DNA of 64,000 bases from Guillardia theta CCMP2712 (GCF_000315625.1 NW_005434627.1:512592-576591), one strand, 5' to 3'; shown: positions 25,350-37,575, numbered from the stretch's first letter. Translations and numbers: made by a program. Notes: generated by a model from the letters alone, not told the origin.

Positions 25350-26186
25350 CTCCCTCCTCTCTCACGTCCCAGGCACGACCTTTCTCCGCATCGCGTCAAC
25401 TCAGTGCTCACACATGTACTTGAGGACGAGGGGTCATGAAAAAAAAAGTCAAGGAATGAGAGGTTACTACACTCGTTTACTCAAAGTTAAGTTAACAACT
25501 AGTACTGCTACTACTACGTGACTACTTGAAACTACCAAGTCTCACTGAGTCACTTTACTCATCAAACTCAAACTACTTCTACTCCTCTCAAGGGAGGATT
25601 TCAAGTTGCAAGTTAGCTTACCGTAACTCAGTGAATCAACATCACCTGCGACATCCCACTGACTACGGTCAGCAATCTCACTCTACTACGTAACCCTCCC
25701 GATCGGTCCCCCGAAATGCAATTGAATTCATTGAGCCGTTGCCCTTCCCCTCCCCCTGACTTAAGCCTGGCAATATATCACAGCGGTATCACTGCCATCT
25801 ATTTGCTCAGCTCTGGGGATTGGCAGAGGCGAGCTTTCTTACAGGACAAGCCTCTCAAGCTCTTGATGCGAGTAGCTGCCCAAGACTCACTGGGAGGGCC
25901 ATGGAAGAGGAGTTGCCGTGAGTCAGTTTTGTGTTCGATTGAAAATGGACTTAGCTTCCGTTTGAGCACGATCAATCGGAATCATACAAACAGTGAGTAG
26001 CTCACCGATAACGGCCAACAGTTACTGTTATTCCATGAATTTGCTGTGGGCCAATCAAGGTAGTAGAAAAATGAAAATTCATCAGGATATAACAACCAAC
26101 GGTTTGTTCAGGCGCTCATTCTAACTATACCATCTCGAGGCTCGGAACTTCATCTGTTTTGTGACATGCTTCCTGCCATCAGAAGG
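25350..26186. other. Intergenic region between two reverse-strand genes
   Basis: Holds the giant gene's presumed promoter side. AT-rich 25440-25700 repeats short ACTAC, ACTCA and CTCAAAGTTAAGT phrases. A forward ORF at 25716-26000 has no recognisable features. No clear TATA or other element can be called. Confidence 0.5.
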
Positions 26187-29100
26187 TCATTGAGATGTTT
26201 TTGACCACGTTACAAGAAACCTTGAAGCCCCTCGGTCATGCACGTCAAGGAGCTTCTTCCATTGGAGTATCCTCCTCCTCAATCTTTCCTCTTCCACCCT
26301 GACCTAAAGCATGAACAAAGTCAGCCTCTTCTTTCATCGTCAGCAAACTAACCTTGAACTGTTCTTCATTTCTTTCTCGGTCTTCTACGCTGATTTTCAC
26401 CGAATTAGACCAAATTGAGATGATATCAGATATGCTCTGGAGGGTTTCCGATCCCTGCCTCAGTCGCTTGTAATTGCCGTTAGAATGCGTCGAGAGTTTC
26501 TGGCCTAACTTACCATATCTTGCTTGGCATAGATCAAGTCTGCCCAGCTCGAAAAAATATTCTTGACCTCAAATTGCCTCAAGTAGTGCCTGTGCAGTCT
26601 AGAGAAGGCCGCGCTCCAAACCCTGAACCGTTCGGAAGAGCCGTTAGACTTGATCATCAAATGAGATTGAATAACCTTCCACGATCTCTCCAAAAAGTAT
26701 AGCATCGATGAAAGTCATGCACTTCGTCCCTCCAAGAATAGAACGCGACGGTCTGCAAAAACTATCAGAACTAGCAATGCGGTTTTTTTTCTGAACCCGG
26801 CAAGCATCGTGGTAGTTGTTCGATAGAATATTGCTCAGTTGATCTTGTTTGCGACAAAGAGCGTCCTGTGTCTGACGTACTTGATCAAATCACAGACTGA
26901 AAGGCGCAGGGAAACACCTCCTCAAAAAGATCTTTCAATAGCCTGATCGTGGCGGTAGGCCCTTCTCTACTGGAATGATCTGAAGAGATCTGCTCTACTG
27001 CCAGCAGCAAGTGAGGTATTTGATCGCTCTCATGCCCAACGTGCTGATACCTCTTCTCAGCAACGAGCTTTTGCGCGTGATTGGAGATCCATCGAACACT
27101 GTCCTGGCCTTCACTTCTTTGTGACTTCAAATCATCATCTCACCAGATGGTGTCGTAGCAGCTTTATCTGAATTTGATGTTCTTCTTGGCGAATTCGAGA
27201 ATAGACGCCTGATGAAAAGGTAGAAATTAAATGGCACAAGGAATAAATCAAATGGCAATAACCCTCGAATTTTTGAATCGGCCACCACTTCGAAACTGTC
27301 TCCTAAGCGTTGAACTCGAGAAAAATGCCCATGCAAGCGCCCGGTGCCATGTGGCGACATTACAGTTACTGGATGCTTTTGTGATGGCAAAAAATCTTTG
27401 ATTTCTTCCTGCATCCCCCACATCAGGGTTCAATAAGTTTAAGTTTTAAAGACACCACTCAATTTACCCTTTCATATTCTTTGGGAGACCTCCTTGGCAC
27501 GGCGGATTTTGTTTCCCTTTTGTTGTTCTGTCTCAATTTTGCCCATTGCCTGCAGACGATCAGTGATCGATTCATCATGCCAACCTCATCATGTATCATC
27601 ACCGAATAGTTGAAGAACACTGTCGGAACTCTTTTAAATGTTTCATGCGCACGACACGAGAATCTTCTGGAAGCATCGTTTTGAACTCGACGAAATGATT
27701 CCAACTTTTCATGATGCATCTCAACAATCGCTTGTAGACAAAACTTGCAAATCTCTCAACGCAGCACCTGAAAAGATTTGATGAGATTTGGTCGTCTTAG
27801 GGAAACGAAAGCTGCGAGCACCTTTGTCCGTATTTCTTGCGACATTTCATCGTTAAGTCTCTTGCCGTGCTGAGATTTAACGCTAAAGGAACTTTCATGT
27901 TTCTGCATAATTCCTTGATTTTTTGATATGCAAGCCATTCCAACCAATTTTCGATTGTTTCCCTAAGGATGAGTGCCAACTGACAAGACATTACCTTGTA
28001 TACAGAGGCCTCCCTGTCATCAACTAGTTCTTGCGCAAGTTGACTCCAAAGATAGAATGCGTGTCGTTTGTGCTTTGCGCTTCCGAAAGAATGTTGCACG
28101 TGACCATCGCAATATATAGACCAGTTTCTCCACAGATGAATTGGGCTGCTCTTTCTGCATTTGAGAATTGAGTACTTGGAATTTACATCATCAAAAGAGC
28201 GGAAGCTTTGATCGTCCTTGTCCTCATCAAATTGCGAGCTTTCTCCCAATGTGAGCGAGTCAATAAATGCGATAGCATGCTCCACGCCGAAACCGCTGGA
28301 GGACCTAGCCTTCACTTGCGAGGATCTGAGACAACTACTAGTGAAAGAAAGCTCAAACGCTAACTGGTCTAATACCTGCTGAGCATGAAGATTTCATTTT
28401 CATCCGTCTGCATCAAGTCAAGTGAAAACCAAAAATTAACAATGAGATATTGATTACCTCATCGTTGTAGGAAAGGTTTTTCGACGACCCTCGTTGCGAA
28501 ATTTCGAGCTCAGGTGTAAATTCTTGTTGAACTTCTACAGAAACTTGGAGAGGTCACCAAACGAATTGTGTTGGATCAATCAATCAAGATATTTTGATAC
28601 CGCGGCTGTCGTCTGCAAATTGTGTGGAAAATAATACAGATAGCTCGTTTTTTGACGAATGTTCTATAATGATGCCACCGGATGATGTCAGATTACTTTT
28701 GACTCAAAGCAGTGACAAACACAGAGTTCACCAGCTTTCAACTCGTTGTCAACGCTGCAGACTTTTTGCGAAAACGAGAGCATCCAAGCTAGATATGTGG
28801 ATATGTCATTGGAATTACTGCTACCGTCATTCTGTCAACAGATCGCATCAAGAATCAAGCCACAAATGCTGTGAATTCCTTGACCTCTAACTCGGAATTT
28901 CTTCGTATGTCGTCGAGGAAAGCTACTTCCAAGGCCAGCAGATCAGGACGATCAAGAGCTAAACTTGCCAACTGATGTAGCAATCACTTATATTAGGCCG
29001 CAGACTACAACCTTACCTCCTCGTGCGTATGCAAAGGGAGACCTTGCCGTAACATCGCTTGAACGGTAGAAGAAACATCGACGTCCTTGGACTGAAGTTC

Positions 29101-29249
29101 AAACTCCTGCGAGGAAGTGAACATCGCCATGCCATCTCAGAGAAGCCATGAAAGTGACGCCAAGGTGACATCGGAAGGTCAGGGTGACAGACTCTGCGCA
29201 TCATCTCACATGCCACAACACTCGGCGATCCTCCATGACAAGCTTTCAA
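26187..29249 (-). CDS. Intron-rich gene for a Trp-repeat, Sfi1-like coiled protein (approximate span)
   Basis: Many short exons with good GT-AG borders read on the reverse strand. Clear pieces: the last exon ending at TGA 26187-26189, containing ILQWKKLLDVHDRGASRFLV then TWSKTSQ; the preceding exon SETLQSISDIISIWSNSVK; an exon (26505-26705) with FRVWSAAFSRLHRHY and IFSSWADLIYAKQDM; a long exon (about 27960-28315) with HLWRNWSIYCD and HAFYLWSQLAQEL; and upstream exons LASLALDRPDLLALEVAFLD (about 28890-28970) and LQSKDVDVSSTVQAMLRQGL (about 29030-29105). Periodic Trp in amphipathic helices resembles Sfi1/centrin-binding repeats of basal-body proteins. That family name is inference from spacing only. 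The start and several exon joins are not resolved; it could be another helical cytoskeletal protein. Confidence 0.5.
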
Positions 29250-29279
29250 AAATCAGATTCGAGGTCAACTCGGCGGGAT

Positions 29280-30540
29280 CGCACTGACAGCCGCCGGGGC
29301 GGCGCGGCGGCCCGGCCCGGGTACGGTCGGAGGGGCCTGGCCCCGGCCCCCGGGGGCGGCCGGGCTCAGCGGCTGGCGGCAGGTCCCCGGCCGCTATCCG
29401 CAATCACTAAGTTAGGCCCTAGTACTTCCATGATACTGACGCCGGTACGGTACTGCCTCACGGTACGCTGCCGGTACTGTACTTGAGCCTCCGACTCGGA
29501 TACTATGATACGGCGTGACCGGCGCCGTCTCACCCCGTACCGGCGTAGTACCCTGCCCGGGGCCGTTGAGTTTCCGGATCGAGTCGAGTCCGACGGGGGT
29601 ACCCGGCGGCTCGGACCGTGACTCGGTACTTCCGTACCTTACCGTCGGACGCCGCCGGGGCATTAGCCTGGTGACCGTCAGTGATCAAAGTCAGTTAGTG
29701 TCACGGCGTCATTCAATACCGTACTCACGGTCCCGGCGAGGTGTCTGGCACTGTGATCACGCCGTCGGCGGTCACCCGGCCCGGTCCGGGGAGTCCGGCG
29801 CCGCGGCCCGGCCGCCGTCGGAGCCCGGCCCCCGGCGGCGACTCGCGGCGGCCGCCGGGGCGACTGACTCAGTGAGCGCCGCGGGCCGTGGCGGGCCGCC
29901 GGGCCCGGGCTCGGGGCCCGGGCGCCGCACAGTGCACTGGCGGCAGCACAGGCAGGCTGCGGCGAGCGAGTCCGAGTGGCGGCCCGGGGCCGCCCGGCCA
30001 GGGGCCGCCCGCCGCCGGCCATTTGATCGGACCGTCCAACGCCGACCCGGCCGCGCGCCGCGGGACTCGGATGATTCAAGCCGCGGTGCCGGGCCGGGAC
30101 TCGGCCCTCTGAGTGCCGGCCGCCCGGGGTCGGGAGTCGAGTCCGCGACTCACTCCGAGTCAGCCCGGCTCAGACGGTGCCCAGTACCCAAGAGAGCGGC
30201 ACTGCGGCAAGTTCCGGCCGAAGTTCCGAAGTTGGAACTCGGAAGAGTCTAACGGCGGGTTCCGGAGCCTGCATGGTGTACCGTCGTACCGGGGGCCGGG
30301 CCCCCGGGCCGCCGGGCAGCGAGTGACTCATGAGTGCCTTGGGGCCGCGCTCAGCCGTGACCGTGGCGCGTACCGTCGTACGGGCCCACCGTCACACGGG
30401 CCCCGCCGGGGCATGCGGGCCGCGGCCACAGGCGGTACGGTAGCACTCAGTACTGAGTGGTGCCTCGGACGGCGGCAGTGGCCGGGCGTCACCCGAGTCC
30501 GGCGAGTCGGCGGGGCGGCGGGCCTTAGTTCTCAGGCGGG
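29280..30540. other. Extremely GC-rich, low-complexity island
   Basis: GC content jumps abruptly at about 29280 and returns to AT-rich at about 30545. The sequence is built from recurring short words (CCGG, GGTACC-like, GTACCG, ACTCAGT, CGGACT, GACTCGG) in both orientations. The longest ORF (29515-30252) is an Arg/Pro/Gly/Ala string with no domain. No rRNA or tRNA is recognised. Smaller patches of similar texture occur at about 3006-3065, 34218-34345 and 60015-60090. Confidence 0.75.
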
Positions 30541-32044
30541 CCCGGTTTTGATTGCGTGGCTCAATTCCTCAATTCATCCTCCATCTTTCAAACTTGAAAG
30601 GGTTTTACTTAAGTTTCAAATATTCAGTATCGATTTTTAAAATCAAAATCTACCGTTTCATGAAAAAAAAAACCAACAAAGGCCACCCACCCCAGATACT
30701 ACCTACCCTCAGTTTACAAACTTGTCGATGACTACCCTACCACTTGCACATACACGAGTACTACTACCCCCCAACCATTCTTGCTACAACCATTTTCACC
30801 CCATATATCAAGGAGAACAACTAAATCAATTACGAGTATAATATATTTTCCACATGTCTCAATCTTCAAACATGGACAGTTGTTCTTTTACCCATCTAAC
30901 CTTATGTTGCACAGGAACCCCATGACTTACCATACCCGTGGTACAAAACATCTTTTATCACCCCTACCCCCTCTTTTCCGAGCTTGCAGAGTAGACTAAA
31001 TCGGAAGGAATTCAAAGCTGCCGCCGCCCCTCCCGCCTCCCTGCCTTATGCGCTCCGCGTGATTGATGTGGCTCTGAATCCATTCTTCTCTCCCTTCTCC
31101 TAACAATACCACATGCTTTTTCTGATACTGCATGCTATCCTTTCTATCTCTCCTTCTTTGGGATATTCTTCCTTTCAGGCCATGCATACTGCTTTCTAAA
31201 ATCCATCCTTCATCTCTTCCGCATGTCGATTTTTTCCAGTCTTGTTGCGTCGTTAGTTTCCATGCTCCCCGTTTCATCCTGTTCTTGACATGTTTGAATT
31301 GATGTTGTGCTGCAACTCCAAATATTCTTCTGCTTCCCCTGCTGGACTAAGTGTCGAAATGCTTCACCTCAACAAAAGCACGAAATCCAGATACCGCGTG
31401 TATATCCAACTCGCTATCAACTGTGTGCTGAATGACACTACCGGAATATCTGTGATAAAATCTGATTGTCTGTTGTGCTCAGCTTGCTCTCCTGCTAGTG
31501 TTGAATCATTTATGATGACCTGACAATGATGAAGTATCGGAGACACTTGGAAATGGAGCATCCCTGTTTTTGTCGTTCGCAAACCCTTTTCCGTTACTTG
31601 AGTGCTGTGTTTTCTGTGACCATTTTCTTCTTCGTATGACCATGGTGTGCTTTTGTATCACCTCTCATATCATTTTGGTATATGTGTTGTATGTAGAGTG
31701 GATATCTGGAACTCCAATTCTGTCCTTCAAGGTTGTTATGTTAATGTTTCTTAACCTAGATCTTGCGTAGTATCAACAGTTGTAGCATCATTGATGTTAT
31801 TTGAGTTTGAAAACTTGGCATGGAATAATCAATCAGTGCAGGTACGATGCCAAGGACAATTCAATATAGTGAGAAGTATAATGACGATATGTATGAATAC
31901 AGGTTGGTTTAATGTTGGATGATACCGACTGTTTTTTGACTTCTGTTTCCTAGGCATGTGATTCTCCCTTCTGAAGTGGCAAGGATGTGTCCAAAGAACA
32001 AACTTCTGTCTGAGACAGAGTGGAGAAATCTTGGAGTTCAACAA
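30541..32044. other. AT-rich stretch without a recognised gene
   Basis: The left part (30660-30980) is rich in CTACCC/CACCCC words like those near the ends of other elements in this window. Several 60-90 codon ORFs on both strands have no recognisable motif. Confidence 0.5.
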
Positions 32045-32267
32045 TCACGGGGATGGGAGCATTACGCGATCCACAAGTACAAGTTCTTTGGTGATGGCAA
32101 TGGATGATCTTTCCATTTCGCAGGCCGGAGCCGCACATCCTTTTGTTTCGTCGTCCCATTGGCACAGATCCGGTGAATCAAGATTCACTCTCAGTGAAAG
32201 TCCTGATACAGTCTTCAGCTCACTGGTAAAGTGCCCGAGAATTTTAAGCCTCGGTCAGCCAACGAAC
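32045..32267. repeat. Copy 1 of a 223-bp near-identical duplication
   Basis: Matches 37353-37575 in direct orientation with one mismatch (A at 32208, G at 37516). Flanks differ completely. The block stays open in one forward frame (contains [20 protein letters not shown]) and partly in reverse. Confidence 0.95.
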
Positions 32268-32704
32268 AAGTAGTCGAAGCGCACTGAGAAGACTGACTCA
32301 AGAGGTTTCTGTTGTGAATGTTGGTGACGATTTGAATTGATTTTATCCTTTTTTTCAGGGATTTTAACTTTGTAACATTTGAACCATTCAACCTTGTATG
32401 ATCGAAATCCGAACGCCTAGTGCAAGCATTGCAAATTACTAATTATGCATTGGTATCAATGCTCAATGCGGCACGGCGAGTAAGAGCATTGACTTGCTTC
32501 TGCCTTTTATCGAAAATGAACATTCCCTTCCTCATCCACCTGTCCCAAAAATCTTGTCAGAATGTCGTTGTGAAGGACTGTTTATGACATTTGCTTCTTC
32601 CTTGAACCATTCTCCCCTTTCCAAGGTGTTCCTCAGCTCTATAGTTTCTGTACTTGGTTGAATGCCTTTTGATTCCAGCGACCTTGCCAACTGAACCATC
32701 ATCG
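32268..32704. other. Intergenic stretch downstream of the PPR gene
   Basis: AT-rich, no coding signal seen. Probably the 3' flank of the reverse-strand PPR gene. Confidence 0.4.
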
Positions 32705-34082
32705 TCAGAATGTTGTGAAGACGTGAGTACTTGCCTGTAGAGCTCGGTCTGTTTCCCCTCCGTTGGCCAATGCTGTTATCAATGCATTGTAGGTGAGAAC
32801 GTCAGGTTGCAAACCCTTCCCTGCCCGACACTCAACATGAGGTAGTGTTTCCCGCACAATGAATACTCTTCATTGCTTCGTAATGTGTGACAGCCTGCAA
32901 GAATTGGTGTGAGCTGATGAGCTGAGCATGAAGAGCATCATCTCATTTCCTTGTCCCATTGTCGCAGCATTGCCTGCAAATCCAACATCAGCATTAACGA
33001 GCCAGCATTTCGTCACTATCACGTGAGCTATCATGATGCAATTGGCTGTTGTGATATCCGGATTCACACTTTTCGATGAACCTGTCATTTGAAAAATGTA
33101 GGCAGTGAACTCAAACCTTAGAGTGCTTTCAGCCTCTTCTATCACCTGCCATGTTTTATCAAAACCTGTACGAATGTTCCACAGATGTTCGCACCCGTTC
33201 CCATTCTCCTGCTGCGCAGTATGCAGACAGAAGCGCGTTGAAGCTTGGAATCCATTAATATACCAGATAGCGGATTCAATCATTTAAGCACCTTGTTGTA
33301 TCTGGCTTCACACCCGAAGCTTTTAGTTCCTCGAACAGCTTCTTTGCCTGGTAACATCGTTATTGACACAACTCTGCCTATTGCAAATGACCTTTGCAAG
33401 CTCGCCGGATGCTGCGCAGGCAGCCATGGCAGAATTGAAAGACAGGCTGTAATGAATCGACACATGCAACGGAGGTATATGTTAGCCAGCCTGAGCTATT
33501 TGTCAAATTCTTACCTGTCCGGTTTCAGGCCCTGAATTTTCATCTCATTCAGATATCGCAAAGCTGGCTCCCAGAGTCCACCTCTAGAGTTTCATGTTAA
33601 TGCTCAGATCGCAAGAGTCCATTAGATACTTGGCAAACGATCCTATGACTGCATTGTATGTGACTTCGTCTGGTTCTATTCCTTCATTTTGCATGTCGCG
33701 AATGAGACGAACGGCTTGCTCATATAGTCCCCCTTTTGCACACGATCCAATGACCTGTATCAAAAACTCACAGATGAAGTCATCTGATAAGATCCAACAG
33801 CGTTATAGGTATATTTGTCGGGTTTTAGTCCCTCCGCAAGAATCTCTTGGTACCTGTAGCGATGATCAAATTAGGGTGCGAGCATTCGATGACATACAGC
33901 TCCAGGCAATTTTTCCAGCTTCCTTTCTTCCAGCACTCATACAAGGCCTCATTGTATCTTGCGAGTGGGATGGGTTGACCGATCTGCCGTGCTTGGGCGA
34001 TCCGATGCAAAATGGAATCAGCGGTAGAGTGTTGTGCTTCTGAAGGCCCTCCTCCTCTCAAGTTTTCTCTTGGCAGCAGCAA
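32705..34082 (-). CDS. Pentatricopeptide repeat (PPR) protein gene, multi-exon, ends approximate
   Basis: PPR proteins bind organellar RNA one base per ~35-residue repeat. Spliced pieces on the reverse strand carry the hallmark xxPDxxTYNAxI: ARYNEALYECWKKGSWKNCL (about 33935-33965), then EILAEGLKPDKYTYNAV, then NEGIEPDEVTYNAVI (about 33645-33685), then RYLNEMKIQGLKPD (about 33525-33570), then FNSAMAACAASGELAK and KKLFEELKASGVKPDTT (about 33305-33440), then FNALLSAYCAAGEWERV, then GLQPDVLTYNALITALANGG (about 32750-32810). Introns are short. Canonical plant-type P-class repeats; no DYW or E domain is seen. The first exon was not identified (a splice acceptor precedes 34075). The downstream end (stop at 32705-32707) and joins near 33000-33250 are uncertain; exon decay cannot be excluded. 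A chloroplast or mitochondrial role is inferred. Confidence 0.7.
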
Positions 34083-34217
34083 GCTGTTGAGAGGAAATGA
34101 GTGTGAAGTTATTCCTGACTTTGATGATCAACCTGAACCGACACAGCAATCCAACCACAGCAACGCTCATATTGCGTCTCCTCGTTTCACCATAAAGCCT
34201 GAGCCAAGTAGAGCACG

Positions 34218-34345
34218 GTTCAGTGATGCGGCCCCCCGGAGCCGGTCGCCGGAGCCGTAATGTGGTGCCACACGGTGACCGGGTCACGGGCCCGTCCATC
34301 GACGGCCCGCCGGGCGGCAAATCGGGCCGCACCGGGTCACGCGTA
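34218..34345. other. Small GC-rich patch
   Basis: Short block of CCGG/GGTCACC/CCGCC words, similar in texture to the 29.3-kb island. It abuts the 5' side of the PPR gene. Confidence 0.55.
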
Positions 34346-34469
34346 CTGAGCAAAGAATCCGGCGCATGTGACACAAGGCCCACCGACCGGTTGCAAGCTC
34401 GAAGCTATGGGTTTCAAGCTGAGCTCTCAGGATGAGGAGGAGAGTGAGGAGCAAGCCTAGGAGCCCCAG

Positions 34470-34640
34470 GGGGAGCAGCAAGACACTGGATGGCTGGAGC
34501 TCAGCGACATCGACAGGACCACCATGGAAGCTGACGGTCACCGTTAGGGCCAGTCGATCAACAGGTCTTGGTCGACCTCTCGACGATGCTCTTGGAGACA
34601 TCAGAGGAGGAGCTGAAGGGCGATATTGCGACCGTCCGTA
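34470..34640 (+). pseudogene. Diverged remnant of the subtelomeric protein family
   Basis: One forward frame reads GWLELSDIDRTTMEAD, matching EWLEFTDLERITMEA in the copies at 44.3 and 52.6 kb. Stop codons lie on both sides, so this is a decayed fragment, much older than the copies beyond 38 kb. Confidence 0.6.
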
Positions 34641-35339
34641 TCCAAGACCCACCAACAAGGACAAGATTGCAGCGTATATCGCTTGCAAACCACGCTCTGA
34701 TGCCTGAGCTGTCGTTTGAGCTTTAGACCGCCTCCATACGACCACTGCTTGCTGACTCTGAGATATGTTCCGACAAGTCATCGTACTAGAGCCGGGCGAT
34801 GAGCGAGGACCAACTGGGATCCGTGGTGGAGGAAGAGAAGGGTGGAGAAGACGAAGAAGCAGGAGAACCACGATCAAACGATCGAGGTTGAATATATCTA
34901 TCAAACAAAGAGTAATAATGTCAGCAAGAAGGAGTAATCAGAGTAAACCGTAAAACAAGTGTCTCTCAGATAGCACCTGGGTGTAGCAGTTGAGATAGTG
35001 CAGCAACTCTCTCGGCTATCTCGCGAGGCTCCTCTGGCCAAGGGGCTCAGTGAGATGGGGTGGTACAACATGAGTCAGAGAGTAGTCCCCTTGTTGGAAG
35101 TTTGCGTCTTCGAAGTACTGATGAGGGGTTGTATTCCCAGCACTTGGTCTGGAGAAGGTGAGGTCACCTCCCAGCTACTTGTGTTGTCTCTGCGGCTGCG
35201 CTATTGCTGCTGTTGCAAGCATTGCTTGGCGACCCTCTCTCCACCTAAGACCAGCATCAGGAAACTATCGCTGACTCATTTCCCTTTCTCTCGATCCGAT
35301 CTGAATGTTCCCCGCTTCCTTCTCATTTGCAACTCATTG

Positions 35340-35530
35340 GATTCAGAGGATCTCTCTCAGCATCTCTTGCTTTGTGTTGTATACACAACACAGAGATTGT
35401 TGACGTCACGAGGAAAGTAAGGATGAAGAAGATAGGGAAGCAGAAGATAGTAAGGAGTATCCAGCGGAGTATCTGACGAGTATCCGTGGTTCCAGTTCCT
35501 CATGGATACAACACTTTGCCCCTTTCATTC
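35340..35530. repeat. Dispersed repeat, inverted relative to 54795-55000
   Basis: Two segments match the reverse complement of the 54.8-55.0 kb region: one around GAGTATCTGACGAGTATCCG through CCTCATGGATACAAC (about 35459-35510), the other around TGTGTTGTATACACAACACA (about 35373-35392), itself an 8-bp inverted repeat with a 4-nt centre. Spacing between the segments is similar in both copies. Confidence 0.75.
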
Positions 35531-36634
35531 GAGCGAGATGACTGAAGATACCATACCCTGGTACAGCAGTGATCGCCTTTGATCCATCAGCATTTAAGCA
35601 TGATACCTCAGCTCAGCTGTCAAGCTTGTTTCTCCTGCATCAAAGGTGCCTTTATCAAATATCACCTCAAGAGGATGACACCTGATGGCCGCCAATCTTC
35701 GTTGTCATGAGCAGCATACGTCACTGCTCTTGCTCCTGCCAGCCATCAATACCTGTGATACTAAGGGTGATCTAGGTCCACTGTCTCACCCATTGGCGAT
35801 CATTGATCTCTATGTATTTGGAGATCCATTGTCATCAACACATCAGTATGATGATGCGCTACACCTGACTACCAGTGCTCAGTGAGCTCGACTACCACTT
35901 GACTCCAAGTCCAGTTGGCGTGCACACCTCACTGACTCGGCAGGAGTCATAACGAACCGTTCTGGGTCCGGAGCCGCGTTCTGAGAGCAGTGCTGATGTG
36001 ACTGGCAGTGCTGAAGGAAGTTTCTACTTCGAACAAGCTTGATCTCGATCCATGGTGATGTGTTTGTGGCGGTGAGAGAGCCTCGGAGAGACAGACAGAC
36101 AGAGAGGGAGGAAGGAAGGGAGGGAGAGAGGGAGCTCCGGCGGTAGCTTGTAGAACCTGTAGGCGCAGGGAACTGAACTGCACTGCTTGCCCGGACATGA
36201 TGAGGTTTTATCTTGTTCTTGTCTGAAAAACATGATCGGCCGGGCTCCGTATTCCTACAAAGATGTTCAAATGCATCAGCCGTCCCTGGACAGACTCTTG
36301 GACTACCCCCTTGTCTACGAAATACCACCCCTGCTCCGAGTCAATATTGGAGTCTCTCCCATGAATAATGTCTCCTCATCTTCCTTCCTCTGTGTCTAAG
36401 CTTCGTGATTTGCATGTTGCTAGCTTATCAAAAAATAGTGTACTTCTCTGCTGCCTCCTCTTTGGGGCTTGTCTTCTACCCCCTGCTGATTTGTACCCCC
36501 TCCTTGTACACAGACCAGAGGTACCTACGTACAAAACAACCTACCCCCTGAACCTCCAGTCCTGAACACTTCCCGACTTCCTGATCGCCCTTGCCCCCCC
36601 CACGACTCTCGCGCACGCCTCCTCCCTGCTGCCC
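35531..36634. other. Region without a recognised gene
   Basis: Includes a GACA/GGGA low-complexity tract (about 36085-36135) and several CTACCCC-type words (36300-36560). A 149-codon reverse ORF over the tract has no domain signature. Confidence 0.45.
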
Positions 36635-36849
36635 ATGCCTGCCCCCAAGTCTCTCCATCCTCAGCGCGTCGTTATGAAGAAACGTAAGTATGAGTTCCTC
36701 CTCGAAGTCATTGGAGATGATGCCCCTCGGTGCGTATTCTTGTTTCGGAAGGAATGAACAGCACAGTGACTTACCTGTGCAGCATCTGGGATCTAACCCG
36801 TGGGAAGACAAGTAAGATTGTTGATGAGCTAAGTAAGCGTTTCGAATAG
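36635..36849 (+). CDS. Small basic protein, two exons (53 aa), unknown
   Basis: ATG 36635; exon 1 36635-36729, a 53-nt GT-AG intron, exon 2 36783-36849, stop TAG. The reading is in frame and begins MPAPKSLHPQRVV, continuing with LLEVIGDDAPRIWDLTRGKT and ending DELSKRFE. It is Lys/Arg-rich at the N-terminus. No family recognised; it may be the N-terminal end of a larger mobile-element protein. Only the clean splice and codon pattern support it. Confidence 0.35.
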
Positions 36850-37049
36850 TTATTACCGTCGCACATCTGTTCAGGCCGCCCTGGCATCTTACGCGGCGGT
36901 CAATAAACCTCTCACAGATCTTCGTTCTCCTTCTTGCCGCCGTGGCAGTGCTCACTGGGCCTGGCTCCTGCTGGGCTTGAAGGCTTTTATTTAAGTGCTC
37001 CGCTCCAACCTTTCCCTTTTCCTCGTGCTATCCATTGCTGCCTGCTGGG

Positions 37050-37345
37050 CGATGATCCTCGTCGGTGGAAGTTCGCAGCCCATCTAACGAGGCCTCCTGC
37101 ACTTTGCCCTTCTGCTCGGCTTCTTCGACGCGTGCAGCGACCTGCTGCAGCAACTGTGTCCTCTCGTCCTGAGCGCTCATCTTCTCCCCCAGCAGCTTCA
37201 TGTCTCCCTCCAGGCCCGCAACTCACCCATGCAGCGCCTCCTCCAAGTTCTTCCCCTTCAGGCTCTGCAGGTTCGCCAAGTCGTCCAAACGTCGAGAAAT
37301 CTGTCCCCCTTGGTCCACGCGCGAGCCCTTGAGCTTTTCAATGTC
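37050..37345 (-). pseudogene. Coiled-coil gene fragment, interrupted
   Basis: The reverse strand reads a heptad-like segment, KDIEKLKGSRVDQGGQISRR and later LQQVAARVEEAEQKGKVQEA, broken by an in-frame TGA near 37230. It stops at the start of the 223-bp duplicated block (37353). Parent gene not recognised. Confidence 0.5.
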
Positions 37346-37352
37346 CTTTGAT

Positions 37353-37575
37353 TCACGGGGATGGGAGCATTACGCGATCCACAAGTACAAGTTCTTTGGT
37401 GATGGCAATGGATGATCTTTCCATTTCGCAGGCCGGAGCCGCACATCCTTTTGTTTCGTCGTCCCATTGGCACAGATCCGGTGAATCAAGATTCACTCTC
37501 AGTGAAAGTCCTGATGCAGTCTTCAGCTCACTGGTAAAGTGCCCGAGAATTTTAAGCCTCGGTCAGCCAACGAAC
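37353..37575. repeat. Copy 2 of the 223-bp duplication, joined directly to 18S rDNA
   Basis: 222 of 223 bases identical to 32045-32267. Its right end runs straight into the 18S rRNA fragment, sharing only a few bases (AACTAGC) at the junction. Confidence 0.95.

Noticed and set aside
29515-30252. 245-codon ORF in the GC-rich island
   Set aside because: Composition-driven (no A/T-rich stops), low complexity, no domain, and ORFs of similar quality occur on the other strand.
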